Assembly: GCF_000426445.1 (NCBI RefSeq)
Contig: NZ_AUFJ01000013.1
Location: 62,001-126,000 of the forward strand
Reading direction: 5' to 3'
Length of the DNA stretch: 64,000 nt
Origin: Brevibacterium album DSM 18261
Lineage (GTDB): Bacteria; Actinomycetota; Actinomycetes; Actinomycetales; Brevibacteriaceae
Shown here: positions 6,361 through 14,120 of the stretch, piece after piece
Position numbering within the stretch: position 1 is the first letter of the stretch
Layout of the letters: each line of letters starts with the position of its first letter
The notes under the pieces: generated by a model
The model's database searches: none
Seen by the model: the letters and a program-made list of their open reading frames with translations, nothing else
What the model was told of the DNA's origin: nothing
Position numbers and translations under genes: made by a program

Positions 6361-8280
6361 ATGCAGGACACGCACGGATCGGACAGGCGCCCACAGGACC
6401 TCGCACGGACGCTCATCGGCATGGACGGCCGCAGCTACTCCTCCTACAAGCAGCTGGTCGGCACCCACGACCTCGGCGACTGCGGGCTGGCGGTGGACCA
6501 CGTGCAGTCCGATCCTTACGCCCCGCCCTCGCGGATGTGCGTGCTCGTAGACGCGGAGGACGCGGACCTGCCCCAGGACCTCCTCGAGACCGCGGGAGAC
6601 CGGATCGCGGTGGGCGATTTCCTCACCCGCCGCTTCGCCGCAGAGCTGCGGGCGGCGGGCGCGGAACGGGACATCCGCATCGACGCGCCCGGCCAGCAGG
6701 TTCTCGAACGCAGCAGCGTCCTCCTCACCCCGGACCGCGCGGAGGTCCGCCTCGAGGTCGCCCTCCCCGCCGCCGGACGCCGCATCAAGGGCCGTGCCGC
6801 CGCGCGCATCCTCACGGAGGTCCTCCCGCAGGTCGCCCGCGCCGCGCTCCTCCACCGCGGCTTCGACGCCCGCACCCGGGAGGCGCTGCGTGCGCACGTC
6901 GTCCTGCTCCGGGACCAGGAGCATCTGCGCGCCTCCCTGCGGGACCGGGGCCTCATCGCCTTCGTGGGCGAGGGCGCGATCCTGCCGCGGCGCTCCGGCG
7001 ACTCCGATCTGCCCCTGGAGTCCCGCCTCGGCGCGGTGCCCTTCACCAGCCCGGACTCGCTGCGCACGGAGTTCGCCCTGCCCAGCGGGGGCAGCGTCAG
7101 CGGCATGGGGGTGCCCGAGGGCGTCACCGTGATCGTGGGCGGCGGCTACCACGGCAAATCGACCGTCCTCCGGGCGCTGGAGCGCGGCGTGTACCCGCAC
7201 ATCGCAGGCGACGGCCGCGAATGGGTGGTCACGCGTGCCGACGCCGTCGCCATTCGGGCGGAGGACGGGCGCGCCGTCACCGGCGTGGACATCTCTCCGT
7301 TCATCAGCAACCTCCCCACCGGCACGGACACCTGCTCGTTCTCCACCACGAACGCGAGCGGGTCCACCTCCCAGGCGGCCAATCTCGCCGAGGCGGTGGA
7401 GGCCGGCGCGAGCGCGCTCCTCATCGACGAGGACACCTCGGCGACGAACTTCATGATCCGCGACGACCGGATGCGCCGGCTCATCCCCGCCGAGCGCGAG
7501 CCCATCACCCCCTTCGTGGAGCGCATCCGCCCGCTGTACGAGGAGCGCGGGGTCTCGACCGTGCTCGTGGCCGGGGGATCGGGGGCCTTCTTCGAGGTGG
7601 CCGACCACGTCATCGCCCTGCACGAGTACGTCCCGGCCGATGTCACCGCGCAGGCGCACGCGATCGCGGAGGAGAGTCTGGCCGCACGCGGCGAGGGCAG
7701 CGCGCGAGGCGAGGGCGGCGAGCCCTCGGCCGAGACGGCGGTCGGGGGTGCGGCGGCCGGTGCAGAGGCGAATGCCGGTGCCCGGACCGGCACCGAGACC
7801 GGATCCCAGGCGGGTGCGCGTGTGTTCGCCGAGGCCGTCTCCCGGGTGCCCGCTGCCGGCGGGTTGGGCCGTGCCGAGGATGAGGGCGGCCCGGAGCGCG
7901 GCGGCGGACGTGGCGGCCAGGGCGGTCGAGGCAAGGGCGGCCGAGGCGGGTCCGGCGGCCGCGGGCCCAAGCCTGCCCGTGCGCGCGGACTCGGCGAGAT
8001 CCAGTACGGAGCGGAGACGATCGAGCTCAGCGCCGTCACGCAGCTGGTCGACCGGTCCCAGACCGAGGCGATCGCCCGGGCGCTCGATGTGCTTGCCCGG
8101 GAGCTCGACGGGCGGACGAGCATCGCCGAGGCGCTCGACGCCCTCGAACGCCGGCTCGACGAGGAGGGACTCGACTGGCTGTCCCCGCATCGGGGACACC
8201 CGGGCCGCCTCGCACGTCCCCGGCGCCACGAACTCCTCGCGGCGGTGGGCCGCTTCCGGGGTCTGCACCTGGTCGGGTGA
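6361..8280 (+). CDS. ABC-class ATPase (PF09818-like) with Gly/Arg-rich insert
   Basis: This 639-residue protein matches the stand-alone ABC-ATPase domain family: RTLIGMDGRSYSSYKQLVG at the N-terminus, a Walker A-like VIVGGGYHGKSTVLRALE around residue 260, and a Walker B/signature-like ALLIDEDTSATNFMIRD near residue 355. These proteins have no membrane domain; a trypanosome member (MRB1590) is associated with RNA editing and binds RNA. Between about residues 440 and 545 lies a low-complexity insert ending in Gly/Arg repeats (GGGRGGQGGRGKGGRGG), followed by a helical C-terminal region. The ATG at 6361 is preferred; a TTG at 6349 is possible. Confidence 0.82.
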   Translation: MQDTHGSDRRPQDLARTLIGMDGRSYSSYKQLVGTHDLGDCGLAVDHVQSDPYAPPSRMCVLVDAEDADLPQDLLETAGDRIAVGDFLTRRFAAELRAAGAERDIRIDAPGQQVLERSSVLLTPDRAEVRLEVALPAAGRRIKGRAAARILTEVLPQVARAALLHRGFDARTREALRAHVVLLRDQEHLRASLRDRGLIAFVGEGAILPRRSGDSDLPLESRLGAVPFTSPDSLRTEFALPSGGSVSGMGVPEGVTVIVGGGYHGKSTVLRALERGVYPHIAGDGREWVVTRADAVAIRAEDGRAVTGVDISPFISNLPTGTDTCSFSTTNASGSTSQAANLAEAVEAGASALLIDEDTSATNFMIRDDRMRRLIPAEREPITPFVERIRPLYEERGVSTVLVAGGSGAFFEVADHVIALHEYVPADVTAQAHAIAEESLAARGEGSARGEGGEPSAETAVGGAAAGAEANAGARTGTETGSQAGARVFAEAVSRVPAAGGLGRAEDEGGPERGGGRGGQGGRGKGGRGGSGGRGPKPARARGLGEIQYGAETIELSAVTQLVDRSQTEAIARALDVLARELDGRTSIAEALDALERRLDEEGLDWLSPHRGHPGRLARPRRHELLAAVGRFRGLHLVG

Positions 8281-8334
8281 GCGGCGGCCGGCCGGAGACG
8301 GCGCCTTCGGCGCGGACTCCGGCAGCGGCGCACG

Positions 8335-8892
8335 TCAGAAGTCGATGCCGGCGAACTCGAGTTCGTACTGGACCTGCTGTCCTGAGACCGAGACCACCTT
8401 CGCCACCCCGTAGTAGTCCCTGCCGCCCGCGGTGACGGTGCAGGACGCGGAGCCTGTCTCGTTCCACACGGACATGTCGTTCGAGCATTCGACCGCTTCG
8501 ATCACGGTGCCCTGCTTCTGGTATGCGGCGCGGATGTCCTCTTCGAGCACCTCTGCGGGAATCGTGCCGGTCCCGTTCTCGTCGAGTGAGAAGCCGCCCT
8601 CGCCGCTGCCCGCGGCGGAGCCTCCGTCCGCAGGCTCCGCCGGTGTGCCGCCGGCACCCTCCTGGTCCTGCGGAGCGGCGGACTCGGACTGTGCGTCCGC
8701 GGCCGGACCGCCCGCGTCTGGCTCGGCCTCCGGATCCTCCTGAGAGCCCTCCTCGACCGGCTCCGCGGTCTGCTCGCCCCCGCTGCCGTCCTCCTCCCCG
8801 TCGAAGGAGATCGTCAGGCCGCAGGCCGAGAGGGACAGTACGAGGGCGGTGCCTCCGAGGATGCTGAGGGTCGTGGTGCGGATGGTGCGCAT
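8335..8892 (-). CDS. Secreted lipoprotein with DUF4333-like C-terminal domain
   Basis: The 185-residue product begins with a lipoprotein signal peptide (hydrophobic stretch LSILGGTALVLSLSAC, with LSAC as lipobox), so it should be anchored outside the membrane. Residues about 30-105 form a disordered acidic, Gly/Pro-rich spacer. The C-terminal 75 residues contain two Cys (VECSNDM and ASCTVTAGG), as in DUF4333-type actinobacterial lipoproteins. Function is unknown. It is convergent with the ATPase gene and downstream of no obvious operon partner. Confidence 0.72.
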   Translation of the reverse strand: MRTIRTTTLSILGGTALVLSLSACGLTISFDGEEDGSGGEQTAEPVEEGSQEDPEAEPDAGGPAADAQSESAAPQDQEGAGGTPAEPADGGSAAGSGEGGFSLDENGTGTIPAEVLEEDIRAAYQKQGTVIEAVECSNDMSVWNETGSASCTVTAGGRDYYGVAKVVSVSGQQVQYELEFAGIDF

Positions 8893-9045
8893 GGCTGTGC
8901 CTCCTGGAACCGAGCGGGAGCGGTGCGCTGCACCGCGATCATGGTTCCAGCCTGGCAGGGGCGCCTGCCGGCAGAGGCGGTTCCGCGTGCGCGATCGGCC
9001 ACGGCTGTGGCAGGCCGGGAACACGGGGCGCTCCGTCGCCTTTCG

Positions 9046-9981
9046 TCACTCGCCTTCGCGGGAGCCCGGCTTCCAGTAGCCCATGAAGGAGCAGGACTTC
9101 CTGTCAAAGCCCCGCTCGCGGACCAGGCCGCGCCGCAGCGTCCGCACCGTGAGCGCATCCGCCGCCGCCCAGATCCTCAGGCCGCTGCTGTCCGTGCCCT
9201 CCTCCCAGAGGAGACCGGCCTCCGTGGTCGTCTCCTCCTCCGCTGCTGCCGGAGAGGGGCTCGGATGGTGCGCCGGATGCCCCGCACCGGAGGCAGCGGC
9301 GCCGGCACCCTGAGCCCAGGCATCCGCCCAGCCGAAGACCGCCTCGGCGAGCAGCTCTCCGCGGGCGGAGCCCTCGGTGCGGGGGAGGTAGGAGACCGTC
9401 ACGCGGGACGGGGACTCGGTCGCGAGCGCATCGGCGGGGGAGGGGACCTCGACGAAGGCGGCTCCCGTGACGTGGGCGGGCAGACTGCGCAGGATGTTCG
9501 CGATCGCAGGCTGCGCGGTCTCGTCGCCTGCGAGGAGGACCTGGGCCGCGCCGTCCGTGCGCCATGTGACGCCCTGGACGTCCGCCTCGGGGTGCTCGGC
9601 GTCCGCACCCACGAGGAGGGCGGCCTCGCCCACCCGGGCGGTGAGGGCGAAGCGGCTGGCCGGCCCCTCCGTCCCGTGCGCCACGAAGTCCACATCGACC
9701 TCCCGGTCCTCCCTCCTCACGCGGCGGGAGGTGTACGTGCGCATGATCGGACGGGTCTCATCGGGCTGTGCGCGCCACCAGTCGAGCCATGAGTCCGCGG
9801 CTGCCGCCTGTGCCAGCACCTCGGGCGGCCCGAGCACCAGTTTGATGCGCTGGTCCAGGCAGGTGTCTGCGAACCGGTGCAGGTCCGGGCCGGAGAAGGT
9901 GAGCCGGTGGAAGCTCGCGCTGAGCTGCCGGCGGGCGGAGACGGTCACGGAGAAGGGACGGTAGGCGGAGCGCGGGGGCAT
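9046..9981 (-). CDS. Siderophore-interacting protein (FAD-binding ferric-siderophore reductase family)
   Basis: The 311-residue product has an N-terminal flavin-binding barrel with MRTYTSRR (the R-x-Y-T-x-R flavin-contact motif, near residue 80) and the C-terminal SIP domain ending in SFMGYWKPG, typical of ViuB-like ferric-siderophore reductases. These cytoplasmic enzymes reduce ferric siderophores to release Fe(II). A disordered Ala/Pro/Ser insert occupies about residues 225-250. The ATG at 9981 fits the family N-terminus. A DtxR/IdeR-type box 61 bp upstream predicts iron repression. It probably works with the siderophore importer at 34-38 kb. Confidence 0.88.
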   Translation of the reverse strand: MPPRSAYRPFSVTVSARRQLSASFHRLTFSGPDLHRFADTCLDQRIKLVLGPPEVLAQAAAADSWLDWWRAQPDETRPIMRTYTSRRVRREDREVDVDFVAHGTEGPASRFALTARVGEAALLVGADAEHPEADVQGVTWRTDGAAQVLLAGDETAQPAIANILRSLPAHVTGAAFVEVPSPADALATESPSRVTVSYLPRTEGSARGELLAEAVFGWADAWAQGAGAAASGAGHPAHHPSPSPAAAEEETTTEAGLLWEEGTDSSGLRIWAAADALTVRTLRRGLVRERGFDRKSCSFMGYWKPGSREGE

Positions 9982-10041
9982 GATGAGCGGGTACTCCTCG
10001 TCGTGCGGCGGTCGGCCGCTCCAGCGGCGGAGGGCCCACAC

Positions 10042-10060
10042 TATGGTAAGCCTAACCTGA
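10042..10060 (-). promoter_or_regulatory. DtxR/IdeR-type iron box
   Basis: The 19-bp sequence TATGGTAAGCCTAACCTGA reads TCAGGTTAGGCTTACCATA on the minus strand, close to the DtxR/IdeR consensus TTAGGTTAGGCTAACCTAA. It sits between the siderophore-interacting protein gene (start 9981) and the end of the DinB-like gene, in promoter position for the former. In actinobacteria Fe(II)-loaded DtxR/IdeR binds such boxes and represses iron-uptake genes. Confidence 0.82.
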
Positions 10061-10068
10061 GCGTGCGG

Positions 10069-10581
10069 TCACGCGCCCGGATCGGGTGCCCCCGCCGCGT
10101 AGGCGGCCTGCCCCACATGCTGGACCGCGTCGTCGATCATGCTCACGAGGCGCACGCCGCGGGTCACGGGAGGATCCCAGCTCTCGTCGATCACGGTGTC
10201 GAGGTCCGCCTCGCGCAGCGTCCGCACGTAGGCGCACAGCTCCTCCGTCACCGCGGTGAGGTAGTCGAGGAGGACATCGGGGTCGTCCACCGCAATGGCG
10301 CGAGCCTGCTCTCCTGTGTGTCCGAGGCCGATGCTCTCGCCCAGTGCGCCCAGTCCGGAGCGCTCGGAGAAGGCCCTGCCGGTCCACACCTCGGAGGCTC
10401 CCGTGAGTTCGGAGAGCTGGGAGTCCAGCTCCCGGCCCGAATGCCACAGGAGCCAGGCGGGGGAGTTGGGGTGGTTCGCCGGATGGACGTTGAGCGCTCC
10501 CCGCGCGAGGCTGCCGCGCAGGGCGCGGGCGGCCTCCGCAGGCCTGCCGGCGGCCTCGATGAGGACGTCGCGAGCATCCAT
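10069..10581 (-). CDS. DinB-like (mycothiol-transferase-fold) protein
   Basis: This 170-residue protein shows the DinB-fold pattern: HPANHPNSPAWLLWHSGREL near residue 35, with a His-containing WLLWHSG helix, and a C-terminal RLVSMIDDAVQHVGQAAYAA helix. The spaced His residues could bind a divalent metal. Members of this group in mycothiol-producing bacteria include thiol transferases and isomerases, but many are uncharacterised. It stands upstream of the iron box on the same strand as the siderophore-interacting gene, and may or may not share its transcript. Confidence 0.75.
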   Translation of the reverse strand: MDARDVLIEAAGRPAEAARALRGSLARGALNVHPANHPNSPAWLLWHSGRELDSQLSELTGASEVWTGRAFSERSGLGALGESIGLGHTGEQARAIAVDDPDVLLDYLTAVTEELCAYVRTLREADLDTVIDESWDPPVTRGVRLVSMIDDAVQHVGQAAYAAGAPDPGA

Positions 10582-10782
10582 GGTCTCCTGCTCCTCTCCC
10601 GGGCTCCGCTTTCGGCCTTCCGCTCTCCTGCCCGATCCTCCCAGCTGCCGTCCGCGACGGCAAGGGAGCTTATGCCGTGGATGTGGCCCTCCGCAGGTGC
10701 TCTCGGCCGCAGATCTGTATACGCTGGTGGGCAGTTCGCAGTCGGCTCAGCTCCGGCGCTCCAGCGGCAGGAGGCACGATCC

Positions 10783-11622
10783 ATGGGCATCGAGTTCGAC
10801 CACGTCGGCAAGACCTATCCGGACGGCACGCAGGCGGTCCGGGGCTTCAGCCTCAGCATTCCCTCGCACAGCACCACGGTGCTCCTGGGCTCCTCGGGCT
10901 GCGGGAAGACCACGCTGCTGAGGATGGTCAACAGGATGGTGGATCCGACCGAGGGCCGTGTCCTCGTGGACGGCGAGGATCTGGCGGATGCCGCACCGGT
11001 GGCCCTGCGCAGGCGGATCGGCTACGTCATGCAGAACTCGGGCCTCCTGCCGCACCGCAGGGTCATCGACAACATCGCCACGGTGCCGAGGCTGAACGGC
11101 GTCGGCAGACGGGAGGCGCGCGAGCGGGCGTTCGAGCTCCTCTCCGTCGTGGGGCTCGGCGAATCGCTCGCCCGCCGCTTTCCGGGACAGCTCTCCGGCG
11201 GCCAGCAGCAGCGGGTGGGGGTGGCACGGGCGCTCGCCGGGGATCCCAACATCCTGCTGATGGACGAGCCGTTCGGCGCGGTGGATCCCCTCGTCCGGAT
11301 GGAGCTCCAGGCGGAGATGAGACGGATCCAGACGGAGCTGCGCAAGACCGTCCTCTTCGTCACCCACGATGTGGACGAGGCGCTGGCCCTGGGCGACCAG
11401 ATCGTGGTCCTCAGGGCCGGCGGGGTGGTCGCCCAGGCGGGCACGCCCCGCGAGATCGTGGAGAGTCCGGCCGACGAGTTCGTCGAGCGGTTCTTCGGAG
11501 CGGGTGCGGAGCGCCGCACCCTTCGTGCCCGGCCGCGTCCGGAGGGCGGCTGGTCCGTGAGCGACGGCGCCGGTCGTCCCGTGGGCGTGCTGGACTCCCC
11601 GCCTCCGGCTGAGAGCGCGTGA
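10783..11622 (+). CDS. Osmoprotectant-type ABC transporter ATP-binding protein (OpuCA/ProV class)
   Basis: The 279-residue ATPase has Walker A (LLGSSGCGKTTLLRMVNRM, residues about 34-52), the ABC signature LSGGQQQRVGVARAL and Walker B ILLMDEPFGAVDP (about residues 160-172), and a VTHDVDEAL switch. The MVNRMVDPTEGRV segment is characteristic of the glycine-betaine/choline subfamily. It lacks the tandem CBS domains that osmosense in OpuA/OpuCA. The ATG at 10783 is preceded by GGCAGGAGGCACG. It is the first gene of a four-gene importer operon (ATPase, permease, permease, binding protein). Confidence 0.87.
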   Translation: MGIEFDHVGKTYPDGTQAVRGFSLSIPSHSTTVLLGSSGCGKTTLLRMVNRMVDPTEGRVLVDGEDLADAAPVALRRRIGYVMQNSGLLPHRRVIDNIATVPRLNGVGRREARERAFELLSVVGLGESLARRFPGQLSGGQQQRVGVARALAGDPNILLMDEPFGAVDPLVRMELQAEMRRIQTELRKTVLFVTHDVDEALALGDQIVVLRAGGVVAQAGTPREIVESPADEFVERFFGAGAERRTLRARPRPEGGWSVSDGAGRPVGVLDSPPPAESA

Positions 11623-11626
11623 GCGC

Positions 11627-12277
11627 ATGGACTGGGTCTTCGAGAACCGTGCGCACATCGCCTCCCTCACCCTCGCCCACCTGGGCCTGAGCCTGCCGGC
11701 CATCCTCCTCGCCTTCGTGCTCTCGCTCCCGGTCGCCATCGCTGCCAACCGGGTCCGTCCTCTGCGCGAGGTCATCGTCTCCGGCACCGGCCTGCTCTAC
11801 GCGGTGCCCTCGCTGCCGCTGTTCATCGTCCTCCCCGTCCTCCTGGGAACCGGGGTGCGCGACCGGGCCAACGTGATCGTCGCCCTCGTCCTCTTCGGCA
11901 TGGCGCTCATGGTCCGCTCGGCGGCGGATGCATTCGATTCGGTGCCCGCCGAGGCGCGCCTGTCCGCGACCGCGCAGGGCTACTCCCGCTGGGGCCGGTT
12001 CTGGGCGGTGGACCTGCCGCTGGCGGCGGGTCCCCTGCTGGCGGGTCTGCGCGTGGTGAGCGTCAGCACGATCAGCCTGGTGACCGTGAGTGCCGTCCTG
12101 GGCGTGCAGTCGCTGGGCTCGCTGTTCACCGACGGCTTCCAGCGCGGCATCGTCCCCTCCATCGTCAGCGGCGTGGTGATCACCGCGCTCCTCGCCCTGG
12201 TCCTGGACCTGCTGCTCAGCGCCCTCGGCCGGTTCGCGATGCCGTGGCTGCGCACGGGTGAGAGGAGCCCGCGATGA
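11627..12277 (+). CDS. Osmoprotectant-type ABC transporter permease 1
   Basis: This 216-residue integral membrane protein has about six hydrophobic segments and the BPD-type permease EAA-like loop (VPAEARLSATAQGYSRWGRF, near residues 105-125). LLYAVPSLPLFIVLPVLLG is typical of OpuCB/OpuCD and ProW-like permeases. It starts 4 bp after the ATPase gene, and its end overlaps the next permease by 4 bp (ATGA). It forms the membrane channel with its partner. Confidence 0.87.
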   Translation: MDWVFENRAHIASLTLAHLGLSLPAILLAFVLSLPVAIAANRVRPLREVIVSGTGLLYAVPSLPLFIVLPVLLGTGVRDRANVIVALVLFGMALMVRSAADAFDSVPAEARLSATAQGYSRWGRFWAVDLPLAAGPLLAGLRVVSVSTISLVTVSAVLGVQSLGSLFTDGFQRGIVPSIVSGVVITALLALVLDLLLSALGRFAMPWLRTGERSPR

Positions 12278-12936
12278 GCTATCCCGCCGAGGCCCTCGAC
12301 CTCCTGCTCGACCCCGCCGTCTGGGGCGGCGCGGACGGACTGGGGGCCCGTACGCTCGAGCACCTCGGCTACTCCCTGCTCGCCGTGGGCCTGTCCGCTG
12401 CGATCGCCCTTCCCCTCGGCTTCGCCGTCGGCCACTTCGGCCGGGGCCGGAACGTGGTCGTCGCCTCCTCCGGCGTCGTGCGGGCGCTGCCCACGCTCGG
12501 CCTGCTCACCCTCGTCGCCCTCTTCACCGGACTCGGCCTCCTCGCTCCCATGGTCGCCCTCGTGGTGCTCGCAGTGCCCTCGGTGCTCGCCGGAGCCTAC
12601 GCCGGCATCGAGTCGGTCGATCCGCGCACCGTCGACGCGGCGCGCGCCCAGGGCATGAGCCGGTGGCAGGTGCTCACCACGGTGCAGATCCCGCTGGGCC
12701 TGCCGCTCATCGTCGGCGGCATCCGGCTGGCGACCCTGCAGGTGGTGGGGACCGCGATCCTGGCGGCCTATGTGGGCGCCGGCGGCCTCGGCGCTCCCCT
12801 GTTCCTGGGGCTGCGCACCTACGACTATCCGCTGCTGCTGGCGGCCTCGGCCGTGGTCATCCTGCTCGCCCTCGTCCTCGACCTCGCCTTCGAGATCGCA
12901 CAGCGCCTCCTCCGGCGGCTGCCGGGACTGCGGTGA
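12274..12936 (+). CDS. Osmoprotectant-type ABC transporter permease 2
   Basis: The 220-residue membrane protein is a paralogue of the preceding permease. It has VRALPTLGLLTLVALFTGLG and the EAA loop VDPRTVDAARAQGMSRWQVL near residues 110-130, and a VGAGGLGAPLFLGLRTYDY segment typical of OpuCD-like subunits. Its start overlaps the previous gene by 4 bp, so expression should be coupled and stoichiometric. Two distinct permeases with one ATPase is the usual plan for this family. Confidence 0.87.
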   Translation: MSYPAEALDLLLDPAVWGGADGLGARTLEHLGYSLLAVGLSAAIALPLGFAVGHFGRGRNVVVASSGVVRALPTLGLLTLVALFTGLGLLAPMVALVVLAVPSVLAGAYAGIESVDPRTVDAARAQGMSRWQVLTTVQIPLGLPLIVGGIRLATLQVVGTAILAAYVGAGGLGAPLFLGLRTYDYPLLLAASAVVILLALVLDLAFEIAQRLLRRLPGLR

Positions 12937-12996
12937 CGTCCGTGGGCGCGGCGAGACGCCCTGCACCCCGACCCCTCCCCTGCGAAAGGAAGTTCC

Positions 12997-13950
12997 ATGA
13001 AGCCCCCTCCTGAGAACCGCCGCACCGCGCGCCGCCTCCGTGCGCGGATGCGCCTCGTCCCCGGCCTCGCCGCCGTCGGCGCCCTCGCGCTGATCTCCTC
13101 CGCGTGCGGCGCCGACTCCGATCCGTTCGAGAGCGGAGGAGGGGAGACCGGCACCGTCGTCATCGGCTCGCAGCAGTACTACTCGAACACCCTCATCGCC
13201 GAGGTCTATGCGCAGGTGCTCGAGGACGCGGGCCTCACGGTCCAGCGCGACTTCGAGATCGGCCAGCGCGAGGTCTACGCCGCGGAGCTGGAGAACGGGA
13301 ACATCGACGTGTTCCCCGAGTACGCCGGCAGCCTCCTGCAGTACTTCGATCCGGAGTCCCAGGCACGGACCGCCGAGGAGATCCGCGACGGGCTCGAGCA
13401 GGCTCTGCCCGAGGGCCTCGCCGCGCTGCGGGAATCGGAGGCCACGGACCAGAACGCGATGGTGGTGACGGCCGAGTTCGCACAGGAGCACGGACTCACG
13501 TCGATCGGGGACCTGGCGGACCTGGACGACCTCGTGGTCGGCTCCACCCCGGAGTTCGAGACGCGCCCCTACGGTCCTGAAGGCCTCCGCGAGGTCTACG
13601 GCGTGGAGGTGCAGCTGCAGACGATCGACGATTCGGGCGGGCCGCTCACCGTCAAGGCGCTCGAGGACGGTGACATCGACGTCGCGGCGAACATCTTCAC
13701 CGCCAGCCCCGCCATCGCCGCCGAGGACCTCGTGGTGCTCGAGGACCCGGAGTCGCTCGTGCCGCCGGAGAACGTGGTGCCGATCGTCTCCGAGGCCCTC
13801 GACGCGGACGCCCGCGCGGCGCTGGAGGAGGTCTCGGCCGCGCTCACGCAGGAGGAGCTGCTGGAGCTCAACACCCGCAGCGTCGACGAGCAGGCCGCTC
13901 CCGAGGTCATCGCCGGCGAGTGGGTCGAGGAGCAGGGTCTCGTGGGCTGA
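12997..13950 (+). CDS. Osmoprotectant-type substrate-binding lipoprotein (OpuAC/OsmX class)
   Basis: The 317-residue product carries a signal peptide with lipobox (ALISSACG, Cys near residue 33) and the OpuAC-like ligand-binding domain: VVIGSQQYYSNTLIAEVYAQ, then FPEYAGSLLQYF and the C-terminal LNTRSVDEQAAPEVIAGEWV. Proteins of this fold bind betaine, choline, carnitine or ergothioneine; the aromatic-cage residues cannot be assigned by eye. The gene follows its permease by 60 bp, with GAAAGGAAG before the ATG. The extracytoplasmic subunit would deliver the compatible solute to the permease pair. Confidence 0.85.
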   Translation: MKPPPENRRTARRLRARMRLVPGLAAVGALALISSACGADSDPFESGGGETGTVVIGSQQYYSNTLIAEVYAQVLEDAGLTVQRDFEIGQREVYAAELENGNIDVFPEYAGSLLQYFDPESQARTAEEIRDGLEQALPEGLAALRESEATDQNAMVVTAEFAQEHGLTSIGDLADLDDLVVGSTPEFETRPYGPEGLREVYGVEVQLQTIDDSGGPLTVKALEDGDIDVAANIFTASPAIAAEDLVVLEDPESLVPPENVVPIVSEALDADARAALEEVSAALTQEELLELNTRSVDEQAAPEVIAGEWVEEQGLVG

Positions 13951-14120
13951 GTCGGGCGCGCGGTCAGGGCGGTCGAAGATTCCCGGCGACGGCAGGCTCC
14001 GCCCCCTCCGTGAGGGAGGTGTCCGCGCGGAATTGACCGGACGTGACGTTCTGTGACGTTTCGGGTCGTGTCATGACCTCTGAGGTACGCGCGCGGACGC
14101 CGTGCCGCGATCCTCGTGCT

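Noticed and set aside
6148..8268. 700-codon minus-strand open frame opposite the ABC-class ATPase
   Set aside because: The + strand encodes Walker motifs of a known family; the antisense frame has none.
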